A stretch of 40,087 bases of DNA from Geminicoccaceae bacterium (GCA_020445645.1 JAGRGG010000029.1:1-40087), one strand, 5' to 3'; counted from the stretch's first letter, positions 16,026-25,357 are shown. Translations and numbers: made by a program. Notes: generated by a model not told the origin, from the letters alone.

Positions 16026-16062
16026 GGCGGCGAAAGCCGCGTGCGGCGGGGCTTTCGCCGCC
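16026..16062 (+). promoter_or_regulatory. strong intergenic stem-loop between binding protein and ATPase genes
   Basis: GGCGGCGAAAGCC (16026-16038) and GGCTTTCGCCGCC (16050-16062) form a perfect 13-base-pair stem with an 11-base loop. It lacks a T-run. Such hairpins just after binding-protein genes commonly protect the upstream mRNA, so that the binding protein is made in excess over the membrane components. Confidence 0.75.
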
Positions 16063-16093
16063 GGCACCGCGCCGGGATCGGGAGGGGAAAGGC

Positions 16094-17608
16094 ATGACCG
16101 CGCTCGCCATCGACATGACGGGGATCTCCAAGGCGTTCGGCCCCGTCAAGGCGCTGGAGGGCGCCGACCTCAAGGTGGCCTACGGCACGATCCACGGCCT
16201 CGTCGGCGCGAACGGCGCCGGCAAGTCGACGATCATCAAGGTGCTGGCCGGCATCCTGACCCCCGACGCCGGGACGATCCTGATCGACGGCCGGCGGGTG
16301 GCGAAGCCGACGCCGGCCTCGGTCGAGGCGCTGGGCGTGCATTTCATCCACCAGGAGCGGCTGCTCGTGCCGACCGCGACGGTCGCCGAGGCGGTGTTCC
16401 TGAACCACGAGATCCGGTTCGGCCCCTTCCTCGACGGGCGCGCCATGGCCAGGCGGGCGGAGGCGCTGATCGAGCGGTACTTCGACCTCCGGCTTCCGGC
16501 CGGCACGCTCGTGCGCGACCTGACGACGGCGCAGCAGAAGATCGTCCAGATCACGAGGGCGCTGGCACGAAAGGCCGGGGTGCTGGTGCTCGACGAGCCG
16601 ACGGCGGCCCTCGTCCGGCGCGAGGTCGACAGCCTGTTTCGGGTGCTCCGGCGCCTGCGCGACGACGGCATCGCGGTGGTCTTCATCTCCCACTACATGC
16701 AGGAGATCCTAGACCTCTGCGACGAGGTGACGGTGATGCGCAACGGCACCGACGTGGGACGGGTCGACCCCAAGGAAGCCGGCATCGACGCCATCGTCGG
16801 CATGATGATCGACAGCGGCGTGGGCGAGATGTACCCGAGGCGCCATCACGCGGTCGGGGCGCCCGTGCTCGAGGTGCAAGGGCTGACGCTCAAGGGCGCC
16901 TTTTGCGACGTCTCGCTCACCGTCCATGCCGGCGAGGTCGTGGGCCTGACCGGCCTCCTCGGCTCCGGCGTCAAGGAGCTGATCGAGTGCCTCTTCGGCC
17001 TCGATCGGGCCGACGGCGGGTCGATCCGCATCGACGGCGTCGAGGTGCGCCTTGACGCGCCGAACCGGGCGGTCGGCGCCGGCGTCGGCATGGTGCCCGA
17101 GGACCGCCGCGCGCACGGCGTCGCCATCGGCCTCTCGGTGCGCGAGAACGCGAGCCTCGCCAGTCTGGCGCGGTATTCGAGGAACGGCTTCGTCGCGCGG
17201 GGACGCGAGAACGCCGCCGTGGACGGGCTGATCCGGGACCTCTCGATCAAGACCCCGCACCGGGACGCGCTCGTGCGCAACCTCTCGGGGGGCAACCAGC
17301 AGAAGGTGGCGCTCGCCAAGTGGCTCGGCTGCCAGTCCCGGGTCTACGTGCTCGACGAGCCGACGGTCGCCGTCGACGTGGGCGCCAAGGTCGAGATCTA
17401 CGCCCTCCTCAACCGGCTGGCCGCCGAGGGTGCGGCGATCCTCTTCCTGTCCTCGGACCTGCTCGAACTCACGGGGTTCTGCGACCGGGTGCTCGTCGTC
17501 TACCGGGGCGGGCTGAACGGCGCGTTCGACGCCGCCGCCGTCGACGGCGACACGCTGCTCGCCGCCGCCTCCGGCACCCGCAGCGAAACCAGGGGGATCC
17601 CGGAATGA
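16094..17608 (+). CDS. sugar ABC transporter, duplicated ATP-binding protein (RbsA/MglA-like)
   Basis: The 504-residue product holds two ABC domains. The first has a full Walker A (GANGAGKST, about 38-46), a degenerate signature (LTTAQQKIVQ) and Walker B VLVLDEPT. The second has a degenerate Walker A (LTGLLGSGVKEL) but an intact signature LSGGNQQKVALAKWL and VYVLDEPT. This asymmetry is normal for RbsA/AraG/MglA proteins. It powers uptake through the two following permeases. Its stop overlaps the first permease start (ATGA). Confidence 0.95.
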   Translation: MTALAIDMTGISKAFGPVKALEGADLKVAYGTIHGLVGANGAGKSTIIKVLAGILTPDAGTILIDGRRVAKPTPASVEALGVHFIHQERLLVPTATVAEAVFLNHEIRFGPFLDGRAMARRAEALIERYFDLRLPAGTLVRDLTTAQQKIVQITRALARKAGVLVLDEPTAALVRREVDSLFRVLRRLRDDGIAVVFISHYMQEILDLCDEVTVMRNGTDVGRVDPKEAGIDAIVGMMIDSGVGEMYPRRHHAVGAPVLEVQGLTLKGAFCDVSLTVHAGEVVGLTGLLGSGVKELIECLFGLDRADGGSIRIDGVEVRLDAPNRAVGAGVGMVPEDRRAHGVAIGLSVRENASLASLARYSRNGFVARGRENAAVDGLIRDLSIKTPHRDALVRNLSGGNQQKVALAKWLGCQSRVYVLDEPTVAVDVGAKVEIYALLNRLAAEGAAILFLSSDLLELTGFCDRVLVVYRGGLNGAFDAAAVDGDTLLAAASGTRSETRGIPE

Positions 17609-18636
17609 CCGCCGCCACGCCCGTCGCGGCGTCGTCCGCCGCCGACCCCCTCCCGGAGACGGGGACCGGGCCGAACCGCCGCAAGGCGCTCGCGGCCCTC
17701 GCCATCCGCCTCGGCGCGCTCCTGACCTTCGCCTTCATCATGCTCTACTTCGCGCTGACCGCGCGGGGCTTCCTCTCCGCCTACAACGCCTTCAACGTCG
17801 TCGAGCAGTCGGCCATCCTGGGCGTGCTCGCGTTCGGCACGGCGGTCGTCATCGTCGGGGGCGGCGCCGAGGTGCAGACGGGGGGCATCGACCTCTCGAT
17901 CGCCGCCAACGCCGGCCTCTGCGCCGCCGTCTTCGCCACCCTGAGCACCGCCGGCTTCAACCCCACGGTCGTCCTCCTCGCCACCCTCGGCACCGGCCTC
18001 GCCGTCGGCGCGCTCAACGCCTTCGCCGTGGTCGGGCTCGGCATCCTGCCGCTGCTTGCCACGCTCGCCGTCATGAACGTCGCCGCCGGGCTCGAGCTGA
18101 CGCTGACCGAGAACACCGTCGTCTCGGCCGCGTCGCCGGTCCTGGCCTTCCTCCAGACCGGCCGGTTCCTCGGCGTCTCGACGCTCGCCTGGACGCTGAT
18201 CCTGTTCTCCGCCCTGATGATCCTCGTGGTCCACCACACGGCGGTCGGACCCAGGCTCTACGCGGTCGGCGGCCACCCCGAGGCCGCGCGGGCGGCGGGC
18301 CTGGACGTCGGCGCCTACGTCGCCGGCACCTACCTGTTCTCCGGCTTCTGCGCCGCCTTCGCCAGCGTGCTCCTCGTCTCGCGCCTGAGCGCCAGCACCC
18401 CCGGCACCGGCGAGCTTCTGCTCTCGGTCCTGGCGGCGGCCCTCCTCGGCACCGTCTTTTCCAGGCGCTTCGTGCCGACGATGGGGGGCACGCTGCTCAG
18501 CACCCTCTTCATCGGCTTCCTCGCCAACGGCTTCCAGCTCCTCGGCGTCTCCAGCTACTGGGTCGCGGGCGTGCAGGGGGCCTTGATCCTGCTCGTGGTC
18601 GCCGTCACCTCCTTCGCCCGCCCCCAGGAGCACTGA
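17605..18636 (+). CDS. sugar ABC transporter permease 1 (RbsC-like)
   Basis: The 343-residue protein has a 35-residue polar N-terminus and about 8-10 transmembrane helices of the BPD_transp_2 family. The marks are VQTGGIDLSIAANAGL after the third helix and YAVGGHPEAARAAGLDV in the cytoplasmic loop that contacts the ATPase. It starts at ATG 17605 within the ATPase stop. It probably pairs with the next gene as a heterodimeric channel. Confidence 0.93.
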   Translation: MTAATPVAASSAADPLPETGTGPNRRKALAALAIRLGALLTFAFIMLYFALTARGFLSAYNAFNVVEQSAILGVLAFGTAVVIVGGGAEVQTGGIDLSIAANAGLCAAVFATLSTAGFNPTVVLLATLGTGLAVGALNAFAVVGLGILPLLATLAVMNVAAGLELTLTENTVVSAASPVLAFLQTGRFLGVSTLAWTLILFSALMILVVHHTAVGPRLYAVGGHPEAARAAGLDVGAYVAGTYLFSGFCAAFASVLLVSRLSASTPGTGELLLSVLAAALLGTVFSRRFVPTMGGTLLSTLFIGFLANGFQLLGVSSYWVAGVQGALILLVVAVTSFARPQEH

Positions 18637-18638
18637 GC

Positions 18639-19610
18639 ATGGCGACGAACGCCTTTCGCCGCCTCGACACGGGCAGGCTGTCCACGCTCGCCGTCGTCGG
18701 CGCCTTCGCCCTCCTGGTCGCCTTCTTCGCGCTCGCGGCGCCGAGCTTCCTGACCGCTGGCAACCTCTACAACCTGCTGGTCAACAACGTCGTCCTGCTC
18801 GCCGTCGTGGCGCTCGGCATGACCCTCGTGATCGCGTCCGGCGGGATCGACCTCTCGGTCGGCGTCTCGGTCGACATGGCGAGCATGGTCTTCATCATGC
18901 TGCTCGCGGCCGGGTACGCCGCCCCGCTTGCCGTCCTCGCCGGCCTCGGCGCCGCCCTCCTGGTGGGATCGCTGAACGCGGCCCTGATCACGAGGCTGCG
19001 GATCAGCCCGTTCCTCGCCACGCTCGGCGTCCTCTTCATCGGCCAGTCGGTGCAGCGCCTCTCGACCGGCGGCGGCCAGCCGATCTACCTCGTCCGGGCC
19101 GAGTTCGCCCCCACCTTCGACGCCATCGCCCGCTCGTCGCTCCTCGGCGTCCCGACCCCGGTGATCGTCCTCGTCCTCTGCCTCGCCGCCGTCTACCTCG
19201 TCCTCCACCGGACGGTCTTCGGCCGGCAGGTCGCGGCCATCGGCGCCAAGCCCGGCGTCGCGTGGTATTCGGGCATCCGGGTGCCGTTCCAGCTGGCGAA
19301 GGTCTACGTCGGGGCCGCTTTTCTATGCGGCATCGCCGGCATTCTCCTCTCGTCGACGGTGAAGTCCTACGTGCCGATGTCCGGCAACGCCTTCCTGCTC
19401 GACGCCATCGGCGCCACCTTCATCGGCACCACGATCAGCCGGGAGCGCCGCCCGGGCGTCCTTGGCACCCTCTTGGGCGTCGCCCTCCTCGCCGTCGTCA
19501 AGAACGGGCTCCTCCTCGTCGGCTGGAACTTCTACTGGCAGCAGGTCGGCATCGGCGTGCTTGTCTTCCTCGTGCTCGCCGTCAGCTTCGGCCTGCACCG
19601 CCGCGACTGA
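18639..19610 (+). CDS. sugar ABC transporter permease 2 (RbsC-like)
   Basis: The 323-residue protein is of the same family as permease 1: IASGGIDLSVGVSVDMAS after the third helix and AAIGAKPGVAWYSGIRV in the coupling loop. Only two bases separate it from permease 1. It completes the importer (binding protein, double ATPase, two permeases). Confidence 0.93.
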   Translation: MATNAFRRLDTGRLSTLAVVGAFALLVAFFALAAPSFLTAGNLYNLLVNNVVLLAVVALGMTLVIASGGIDLSVGVSVDMASMVFIMLLAAGYAAPLAVLAGLGAALLVGSLNAALITRLRISPFLATLGVLFIGQSVQRLSTGGGQPIYLVRAEFAPTFDAIARSSLLGVPTPVIVLVLCLAAVYLVLHRTVFGRQVAAIGAKPGVAWYSGIRVPFQLAKVYVGAAFLCGIAGILLSSTVKSYVPMSGNAFLLDAIGATFIGTTISRERRPGVLGTLLGVALLAVVKNGLLLVGWNFYWQQVGIGVLVFLVLAVSFGLHRRD

Positions 19611-19633
19611 CGCCCCAACCGGAGACAAGCGAC

Positions 19634-20587
19634 ATGCCCGCGTTCGACGTGAGCTGCATCGGCTTTTGCGTCCTCGACATCCTCGGCCGCCCGGTGCGCC
19701 GCATCCCCGAAGGGGGCCGGGCCGACTTCATCGAGGAGATCCGCATGACCGTCGCCGGCACCGCCGGCGCCACCGCCGTCGCTTCCGCCATCCTCGGCCT
19801 CAAGGTCCGGATCGTCACCGCCGTCGGGGAGGACGAGATGGGCGACTTCCTCGTCGCCAAGATGGAGAAATTCGGCGTCGACTGCGGCCTCGTCGCCCGC
19901 GACGGCACCGTGCAGACCTCGGCCACCATCCTGCCCGTCCGCCCGAACGGCGAGCGCCCGGCGCTCCACGTGCCGGGCACCGCCGCCACCTTCACGTTTC
20001 CGGAAGAGCGGCTGGAGGACGCGCTCAACGCCCCCATCGTCCACGTCGGCGGCACCGGGCTCCTGAAATCGTTCGACGGCGCGCCCACGGTGCGCGTCCT
20101 GAAGGCGGCGAAGGAACGCGGACGCGTCACCACCTTCGACCTCATCCAGGCCAACCCCGAGACCTTCGCCCTCGTCGAGCCCTGCCTGCCCCATATCGAC
20201 TACTTCGTCCCCAGCATCGAGGAGGCCGCCGAGATGGCGGGCGTCCAGGAACCGCGCGAGGTCGCCCGCTTCTACAAGGCGCGCGGGGTCAGGAACGTCC
20301 TCCTGACGATGGGCGGCGACGGCGTCCACGTCTCGCCCGAGGAGGGCGGCGACTTCGCCCTTCCGGCCTTCGACGTGCCGGTCTCGGACACGACCGGCTG
20401 CGGCGACGCCTTCACCGCCGGCATCATCGTCGGCCTGCACCGCGGCTGGGAGCTGCGCCGCTCGGCCGCCTTCGCCTCCGCCGTCGCCGCCAGGGTCGCC
20501 ACGGGCCTCGGCTCCGACGGCAGGCTCGTCTCCTTCGACGACGCCGTCGGGGCCATGAAAGCGCTGCCGACCCGCCCCGTCCCCTGA
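19634..20587 (+). CDS. PfkB-family carbohydrate kinase
   Basis: The 317-residue ribokinase-like sugar kinase ends with the PfkB signature DTTGCGDAFTAG, which carries the catalytic Asp and the anion hole. The N-terminal half has the substrate region MTVAGTAGATAVASAI and AVGEDEMGDF. It phosphorylates a sugar with ATP; in this operon the likely substrate is the ketose made by the SDR, giving the substrate of the class II aldolase. ATG 19634 follows GGAGACAAG. Only 18 bases separate its stop from the convergent permease gene, with no clear terminator. Confidence 0.92.
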   Translation: MPAFDVSCIGFCVLDILGRPVRRIPEGGRADFIEEIRMTVAGTAGATAVASAILGLKVRIVTAVGEDEMGDFLVAKMEKFGVDCGLVARDGTVQTSATILPVRPNGERPALHVPGTAATFTFPEERLEDALNAPIVHVGGTGLLKSFDGAPTVRVLKAAKERGRVTTFDLIQANPETFALVEPCLPHIDYFVPSIEEAAEMAGVQEPREVARFYKARGVRNVLLTMGGDGVHVSPEEGGDFALPAFDVPVSDTTGCGDAFTAGIIVGLHRGWELRRSAAFASAVAARVATGLGSDGRLVSFDDAVGAMKALPTRPVP

Positions 20588-20605
20588 ACCCGCCGCACGG
20601 CCGGA

Positions 20606-22192
20606 TCAGGCCCCCTTCCGGCGAAACGCGCCCTGGACGATCCGGTCGAGGATCATGGCGCAGAAGAGGATCGCGAGCCCCCCCAGGATCCCCTGGCCCT
20701 TGGCCGCGTACTGGAGCGATTCCAGGATCACCTTGCCCAGGCCCCCGCCCCCGATCAGCGAGATGATGACGACCATCGACAGGCACATCAGGATGGTCTG
20801 GTTCACGCCGGTCATGATCGACGGCAGGGCGAGCGGCAGCTCGACGTCCTTCAGCAGCCGGAAGCGCGAGGCGCCGAACGCCGTCGCCGCCTCCTTGATG
20901 GTCTCCGGCACGCCCTGGATCCCAAGCGCCGTCAGGCGGATGACGGGCGGCATCCCGAAGACGATCGTCGCCAGGATGCCCGGCGGGTTGCCGGTGCCGA
21001 AGAAGGCGATGATGGGGATGAGGTAGACGAACGCGGGCAGCGTCTGCATCAGGTCGAGGACCGGCTCGGCGAGCGCGGCGGCCCGGCGCGACGTTCCGAG
21101 CCAGACGCCGAGCGGCACGCCGAGGAGCACGCAGATCAGGGCCGCGGCCCCGACGAGCGCCACGGTCTCCATGGCGACCTGCCAGTAGCCGAAGAGAGCG
21201 ATGTAGGCGAGTGCCGCCGCCGTGAAGACCGCCACCCTGGGCCCCGCGGCCCGCCACGCGGTGACGCAGATGACCAGCATCACGACGGGCCAGGGCGTTC
21301 CGTTCAGCGCGACCGTGAGCGCCACCAGGATCGTGTTGATCCCGTGCGTGATGCCGTCGAAGAACCCGGCCCAGGCCAGCGCCGCCGCGTCGATCCCCGC
21401 GTCCAGCCTGGCGGCGGTCTTCGAGAAGAGCGTGGCGCCCGGGTCGGCGAACAGCGCCGAGGAGATCCGCTTTTCGGGAAAGGCCGACAGCGCGTCGGCG
21501 GCCCCGCTGACCGTGAACCTGTAGACCGTGAGCGGCGCCACCAGCGCGACGAGGACGGCGCCGAGCGCCGCGTTCACGGGCTTGCGCCCGCTCTCGACGG
21601 ACGTGGGCGCTATCCGCCAGTTCGTATACTGCCGCTCGTAGACCGGGTTGGCGTAGAGCCCCTGCACCAGCTTGACCAGCAGCAGCAGCGCGAGACCGGT
21701 CAGAAGGATGGCGAACGCGCCGGACTGGGCGTCGCGGGCGACGGCGAGGCTCCTGTCGGCCGCGCTCCCGATGTTCCGGGCCAGCGTCTCGAACTGCGTG
21801 GCGTCCGCCCCGGCCGCGCGGGCCGCGGCCGCGCGATCGTGGAACGCCTGCGCCCGGGCGCGCTGGGCGAGCGCGCGCTCCAGGAACGCCGCGCCGGGGT
21901 TGCCCCACGACCCGCGCCCGATCTGCACCCAGGCCACGACCTCGAGGATGAGGAACGCCCAGAACATCCCCCAGACCCCGCGCGCCGCGGCCCAGAAGGG
22001 GCCGAGCACGGCCGCCCAGACGTTGAACGTCGCCGGCAGCATCCCGGACGAATCGTGGATCCTGCGGAAGGCGCGGGCGTAGTAATCGCCGTTCGGACCG
22101 GCGAATCCGGCGATCGACGCCGCGAGGGCCGAATGGTCAACCTCGATCCGGGCAGCGGACGCATCCGGGTCGGCGTCGGTCGGGGGTTCCAT
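20606..22192 (-). CDS. ProW-type ABC permease with extra N-terminal membrane domain
   Basis: The C-terminal ~300 residues form a glycine-betaine/proline-type permease: GVPLGVWLGTS, then LMQTLPAFVYLIPIIAFFG, and the EAA loop KEAATAFGASRFRLLKDVELPLA. The N-terminal ~230 residues are unusual: YYARAFRRIHDS, then NVWAAVLGPFWAAARGVW, then NPVYERQYTNWR. This resembles DUF2628-type membrane domains (FNWAAFFFG...W..YR) and is absent from standard ProW. The start is uncertain: five in-frame ATGs (22261, 22246, 22228, 22210, 22192) lie in a tandem repeat, each behind a purine-rich SD-like stretch. The last one, used here, gives 528 residues and the smallest overlap with proV. Confidence 0.85.
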   Translation of the reverse strand: MEPPTDADPDASAARIEVDHSALAASIAGFAGPNGDYYARAFRRIHDSSGMLPATFNVWAAVLGPFWAAARGVWGMFWAFLILEVVAWVQIGRGSWGNPGAAFLERALAQRARAQAFHDRAAAARAAGADATQFETLARNIGSAADRSLAVARDAQSGAFAILLTGLALLLLVKLVQGLYANPVYERQYTNWRIAPTSVESGRKPVNAALGAVLVALVAPLTVYRFTVSGAADALSAFPEKRISSALFADPGATLFSKTAARLDAGIDAAALAWAGFFDGITHGINTILVALTVALNGTPWPVVMLVICVTAWRAAGPRVAVFTAAALAYIALFGYWQVAMETVALVGAAALICVLLGVPLGVWLGTSRRAAALAEPVLDLMQTLPAFVYLIPIIAFFGTGNPPGILATIVFGMPPVIRLTALGIQGVPETIKEAATAFGASRFRLLKDVELPLALPSIMTGVNQTILMCLSMVVIISLIGGGGLGKVILESLQYAAKGQGILGGLAILFCAMILDRIVQGAFRRKGA

Positions 22193-23291
22193 GCCCCCTT
22201 CCCTGCCCATCCCTGCCTCCCTGCCCATGCTCGCCTCCCTGCCCATGCTCGCCTCCCCCATGCTCGCCCCCCTGGATCCCGCGCAGGAGCTGCGATTTCG
22301 AGACGAACCCGACGTCGCGGCCGCCTTCCGTGACGATGACCGTCTGGTCGCTGCCGACCTGAAGGTCGATCAGCCGGTCGAGGTCGACGCCCCCGTCCGC
22401 GCGCGGCAGCCCGTCCGCGACGCCCCCGAAGCGGCTCAGGGGCTGCATGATCGAGTGCGCCTTGACCAGCTTCAGCCGCGATATGCCCTTGATGAACGCC
22501 CGCACGTAGTCGTCGGCGGGGTTCATCACGATGTCTTCCGGGGTGCCGACCTGGACCAGGACCCCGTCCTTCATGATGGCGATCCGGTCCCCGATCCGGA
22601 TCGCCTCGTCCAGGTCGTGGGTGATGAACAGCGTCGTCTTCTTCAGCGAGACGGCCAGCGCCTTGAACTGGTCCTGCAACTGAAGCCGGATCAGCGGGTC
22701 GAGCGCCGAGAAGGGCTCGTCCATCAGGAGGATTTCCGGGTCGGAAGCGAGCGCGCGGGCGATGCCCACCCGCTGCTGCATCCCCCCCGACAGCTCGCGG
22801 GGCAGGCGGTCCTCGTAGCCCTTGAGGTCGACCAGCCCCAGGACGTGGTCCGACACCGCCCAGCGGCGCGACTTGGACACGTTCTGGATCTCCAGCGGGT
22901 AGGCGACGTTGTCCCGCACCGACCGGTGCGGCATCAGCGCCATGTGCTGGAACACCATGCCGATGTGGCCCGCCCTCAGGCCGCGCAGCTCGCGCTCGTT
23001 CAGCGCCGCGATGTCGCGCCCGAGGATCTCGATCGTCCCGGACGTGGGCGAGATCAGGCGGTTCACGTGCCGGATCAGCGTCGACTTTCCCGAGCCCGAC
23101 AGCCCCATGATGCAGAAGATCTCGCCGCGCGGCACCTCCAGCGACACGTCCCGAACGCCGACGACGCAGCCGAACCTGCGAAGGGCCTCGGCCTTGCCGA
23201 TGCCCTCCCCCCGGATCGCTTGCATCGCCTCCCGGGCTTTCGCGCCGAACACCTTCCACACGTTCGACAGCTTGACGATCGGCTCTGACAC
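22137..23291 (-). CDS. ProV-type ABC ATPase (quaternary amine/betaine type)
   Basis: The 384-residue product has Walker [10 protein letters not shown], signature [15 protein letters not shown] and Walker [16 protein letters not shown]-terminal regulatory region ending in [17 protein letters not shown] corresponds to the CBS part of ProV. The N-terminal [21 protein letters not shown] is the usual ProV/OpuAA extension before Walker A. The last ~35 residues are low-complexity GGEHGQ repeats from the tandem repeat and overlap the permease start. It lies 30 bases after the binding-protein gene in the same operon. Confidence 0.93.
   Translation of the reverse strand: MSEPIVKLSNVWKVFGAKAREAMQAIRGEGIGKAEALRRFGCVVGVRDVSLEVPRGEIFCIMGLSGSGKSTLIRHVNRLISPTSGTIEILGRDIAALNERELRGLRAGHIGMVFQHMALMPHRSVRDNVAYPLEIQNVSKSRRWAVSDHVLGLVDLKGYEDRLPRELSGGMQQRVGIARALASDPEILLMDEPFSALDPLIRLQLQDQFKALAVSLKKTTLFITHDLDEAIRIGDRIAIMKDGVLVQVGTPEDIVMNPADDYVRAFIKGISRLKLVKAHSIMQPLSRFGGVADGLPRADGGVDLDRLIDLQVGSDQTVIVTEGGRDVGFVSKSQLLRGIQGGEHGGGEHGQGGEHGQGGRDGQGRGHGTPDRRRPGCVRCPDRG
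22190..22261 (-). repeat. 18-bp tandem repeat carrying repeated SD-ATG units at the proV/proW overlap
   Basis: On the minus strand the unit ATGGGCAGGGAGGCGAGC recurs with a period of 18 (the first spacing is 15), placing ATG codons at 22261, 22246, 22228, 22210 and 22192. Read in the permease frame it gives MGREAS-like hexapeptides. Read in the overlapping ATPase frame it gives GGEHGQ-like hexapeptides. Copy-number change by slippage would keep both frames open. Confidence 0.85.
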
Positions 23292-23321
23292 GCTTCGTCT
23301 TCCGGGCGGGGCGGGCGGCGC

Positions 23322-24290
23322 TTACTTGTCGACGAGCCAGCCGAGGACCCGGTCCTCGTTCCCGGCGACCCAGTCCTTGGCGAACGCCTCGGGATCCCGC
23401 TTGTCGATCACGAGCGCGTAGGTGAAGGCCGACACCGTGTCGGTGTCCAGGCTGAAGTTCCGCATGAGCGGCAGGAGTTCGGGGTGGGTCTGCTCCAGCG
23501 CCCTGGCGTAGTGCAGGTTCAGGTGGACCACCTCCCACGCCGTCGGCGCCTCGGAATCCTGCAGCCAGTTCGGGTCCTCGGTCGGCTGCTTCACGTGCCA
23601 TTTCGAGGCGTCGTAGGGCGGCTCTTCCAGGATGACGAGGTCGTCCTTGTGCTGGGCGAAGACGTAGTGCGGCGCGTAGCAGAACCCGAGCCAGGGCTTG
23701 CCCGCCTTGATGGCGTTGTCCAGCCCGGCGTAGGCGATCGTCTCGTCGCTCTCGTGCAGGTCCATCGTCTGGTCGTAGCCGTAGGACTTGGCGCGGACCC
23801 GCTCGACGTTGGTCGATTCCCAGCCCGGAACGCCGATGTACAGGTCGCCGCGGCCGTTGCCGTCGGTGTCGAAGACCGCGGCGACCTCGGGCTTGGTCAG
23901 GTCGAAGATGGACTCGATGCCGTCGGCCTCCGCGTGCGCCTTGTCGACGCACATCCCCTGGAAGGCGTCGACGGCGTGGTCGTTCATCAGGACCGTGCGC
24001 TTCTCGTTGACGTAGGTGTCGTGCAGGTTCTGCTGGTTGGGCAGCCAGACTTCCGGGTGGATCTGCATCGTGCCCCGGTCCATGGCCTCGAAGATGATCG
24101 GGTTGTTGCCGTTCTGAAGCTCGACCGTCAGGCCGTAGTTCTGCTCGATGACCTGCTTGAGCACGTTGGCCGTGGCGTTGATCGAGGGCCAGGGGCCTAC
24201 CCCGATCACGACGTCGGCGGCCGTCGCCGCCGTTCCGAACGAAAGGCCCGCCGCCAGGACGGCGCCGCCCATGATGTGCCTGATGGTCAT
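23322..24290 (-). CDS. ProX/OpuAC-type substrate-binding protein
   Basis: The 322-residue product has a signal peptide (MTIRHIMGGAVLAAGL to TAATAA). The mature protein is of the OpuAC family: VVIGVGPWPSINATANVLKQ, a HPEVWLPNQQ segment, VPGWESTNVERV and WLGFCYAPHYVFAQH. Trp-rich segments would fit an aromatic cage for a quaternary ammonium group, as in ProX. It leads the proXVW operon and lies downstream of the LysR gene on the same strand. The ligand may be the substrate of the enzymes at 25474-32120 rather than an osmolyte; that is inference. Confidence 0.9.
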   Translation of the reverse strand: MTIRHIMGGAVLAAGLSFGTAATAADVVIGVGPWPSINATANVLKQVIEQNYGLTVELQNGNNPIIFEAMDRGTMQIHPEVWLPNQQNLHDTYVNEKRTVLMNDHAVDAFQGMCVDKAHAEADGIESIFDLTKPEVAAVFDTDGNGRGDLYIGVPGWESTNVERVRAKSYGYDQTMDLHESDETIAYAGLDNAIKAGKPWLGFCYAPHYVFAQHKDDLVILEEPPYDASKWHVKQPTEDPNWLQDSEAPTAWEVVHLNLHYARALEQTHPELLPLMRNFSLDTDTVSAFTYALVIDKRDPEAFAKDWVAGNEDRVLGWLVDK

Positions 24291-24475
24291 CCCGCTGAGG
24301 CTCCCTGCTGATTTTCCACGCGGCCCCGAACCGCCCTCGGGCCGCGACCGCGTCGGTGCTTTGTTGCAGGCGACGGCCCGCCCCCTGCCGAAGCGGCCCC
24401 GGGTCGACCGGCGCGCTTCAGTATTGCGGCGGCGAAGGTATTTTCATAACGAAAGATATTGCATAGGACATTCGG

Positions 24476-25357
24476 TTATCCCGCATCGTCGCCGGCCCCG
24501 GCGGCGCCCCGCGCGACGGACGCCGCCGACAGATCCTCGACGAGGGCCGGCAGCCACGTCCAGCCTGCCGCCGCCCTGTCGTTCACCACGAGGTAGACGT
24601 TTCGCCGGAATGCCGGCGCGTCGGGGACGGCGAACAGGCGCCCTTCGGCGAGGTGGGGCGCCGCCAGCCGCCCGGGCAGGTAGGCCGACCCGCCGTTCTC
24701 GAGCAGGAACTCGAGCGCCCAAAGGGCAGTGCCGAAGACGATCCTCGCGGTGTCGGCGTCGGCGTAGGCCGTGGCGTGCCGCGTCCGGAAGTCCTCTCCC
24801 AAGTCGACGAAGACGTAGCCCGGATCGAACCGCATGGGGCGATCGGGTTCCGTCGCGAACAGCACGATCTCGTCGGGCCGCAGGGCGTGGATCGTCTGGT
24901 TGCCGTGCACGGTGGGCCGGTAGGTCATCACCGCGTCGAGCAGCCCGGACCCGAGCCACCGGTCGAGTTCGGCGTGCTCGCCCTGCCAGGCGGCCAGCGC
25001 CATCTTCGCGCGCCCCTTGTTGACCGCGTTGAAGAACGCCCTGCCCGGCCCCGGCCAGAGATCGGCGTGGCAGCCGAAATTGCAGACCGAATCCGTGCCC
25101 TGCGGCAGGCCCGTCTCGTACCGCGCCTGCCGCCAGAGCCCGACCATCGCGTCGGCGTAGCGCATCAGCTTGGCCCCGGCGGGCGTCAGCGTGGCGCCCG
25201 ACTTCTGCCGGAGCAGGAGGGTCTGGCCCAGTTCGTCCTCTAGGGTCCGCAGCCGCGCGGTCACGGTCGACTGGGTCACGTTCAGCCGCTCCGACGCGCG
25301 GACGAGCGAGCCGGTCTCGACGATCGCCAGGAAGGTCTGCAACACCACGATGTTCAT
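24476..25357 (-). CDS. LysR-family transcriptional regulator
   Basis: The 293-residue product has an N-terminal LysR helix-turn-helix (LQTFLAIVETGSLVRASERL, then TQSTVTARLRTLEDELG) and a C-terminal periplasmic-binding-like effector domain. ATG 25357 gives the standard MNIVVLQTFL start; a TTG at 25372 is the alternative. It is divergent from the flavin reductase operon, with 116 bases between, the classic layout for a LysR activator of a catabolic operon. It may also read through toward proX, 185 bases downstream. Confidence 0.92.
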   Translation of the reverse strand: MNIVVLQTFLAIVETGSLVRASERLNVTQSTVTARLRTLEDELGQTLLLRQKSGATLTPAGAKLMRYADAMVGLWRQARYETGLPQGTDSVCNFGCHADLWPGPGRAFFNAVNKGRAKMALAAWQGEHAELDRWLGSGLLDAVMTYRPTVHGNQTIHALRPDEIVLFATEPDRPMRFDPGYVFVDLGEDFRTRHATAYADADTARIVFGTALWALEFLLENGGSAYLPGRLAAPHLAEGRLFAVPDAPAFRRNVYLVVNDRAAAGWTWLPALVEDLSAASVARGAAGAGDDAG

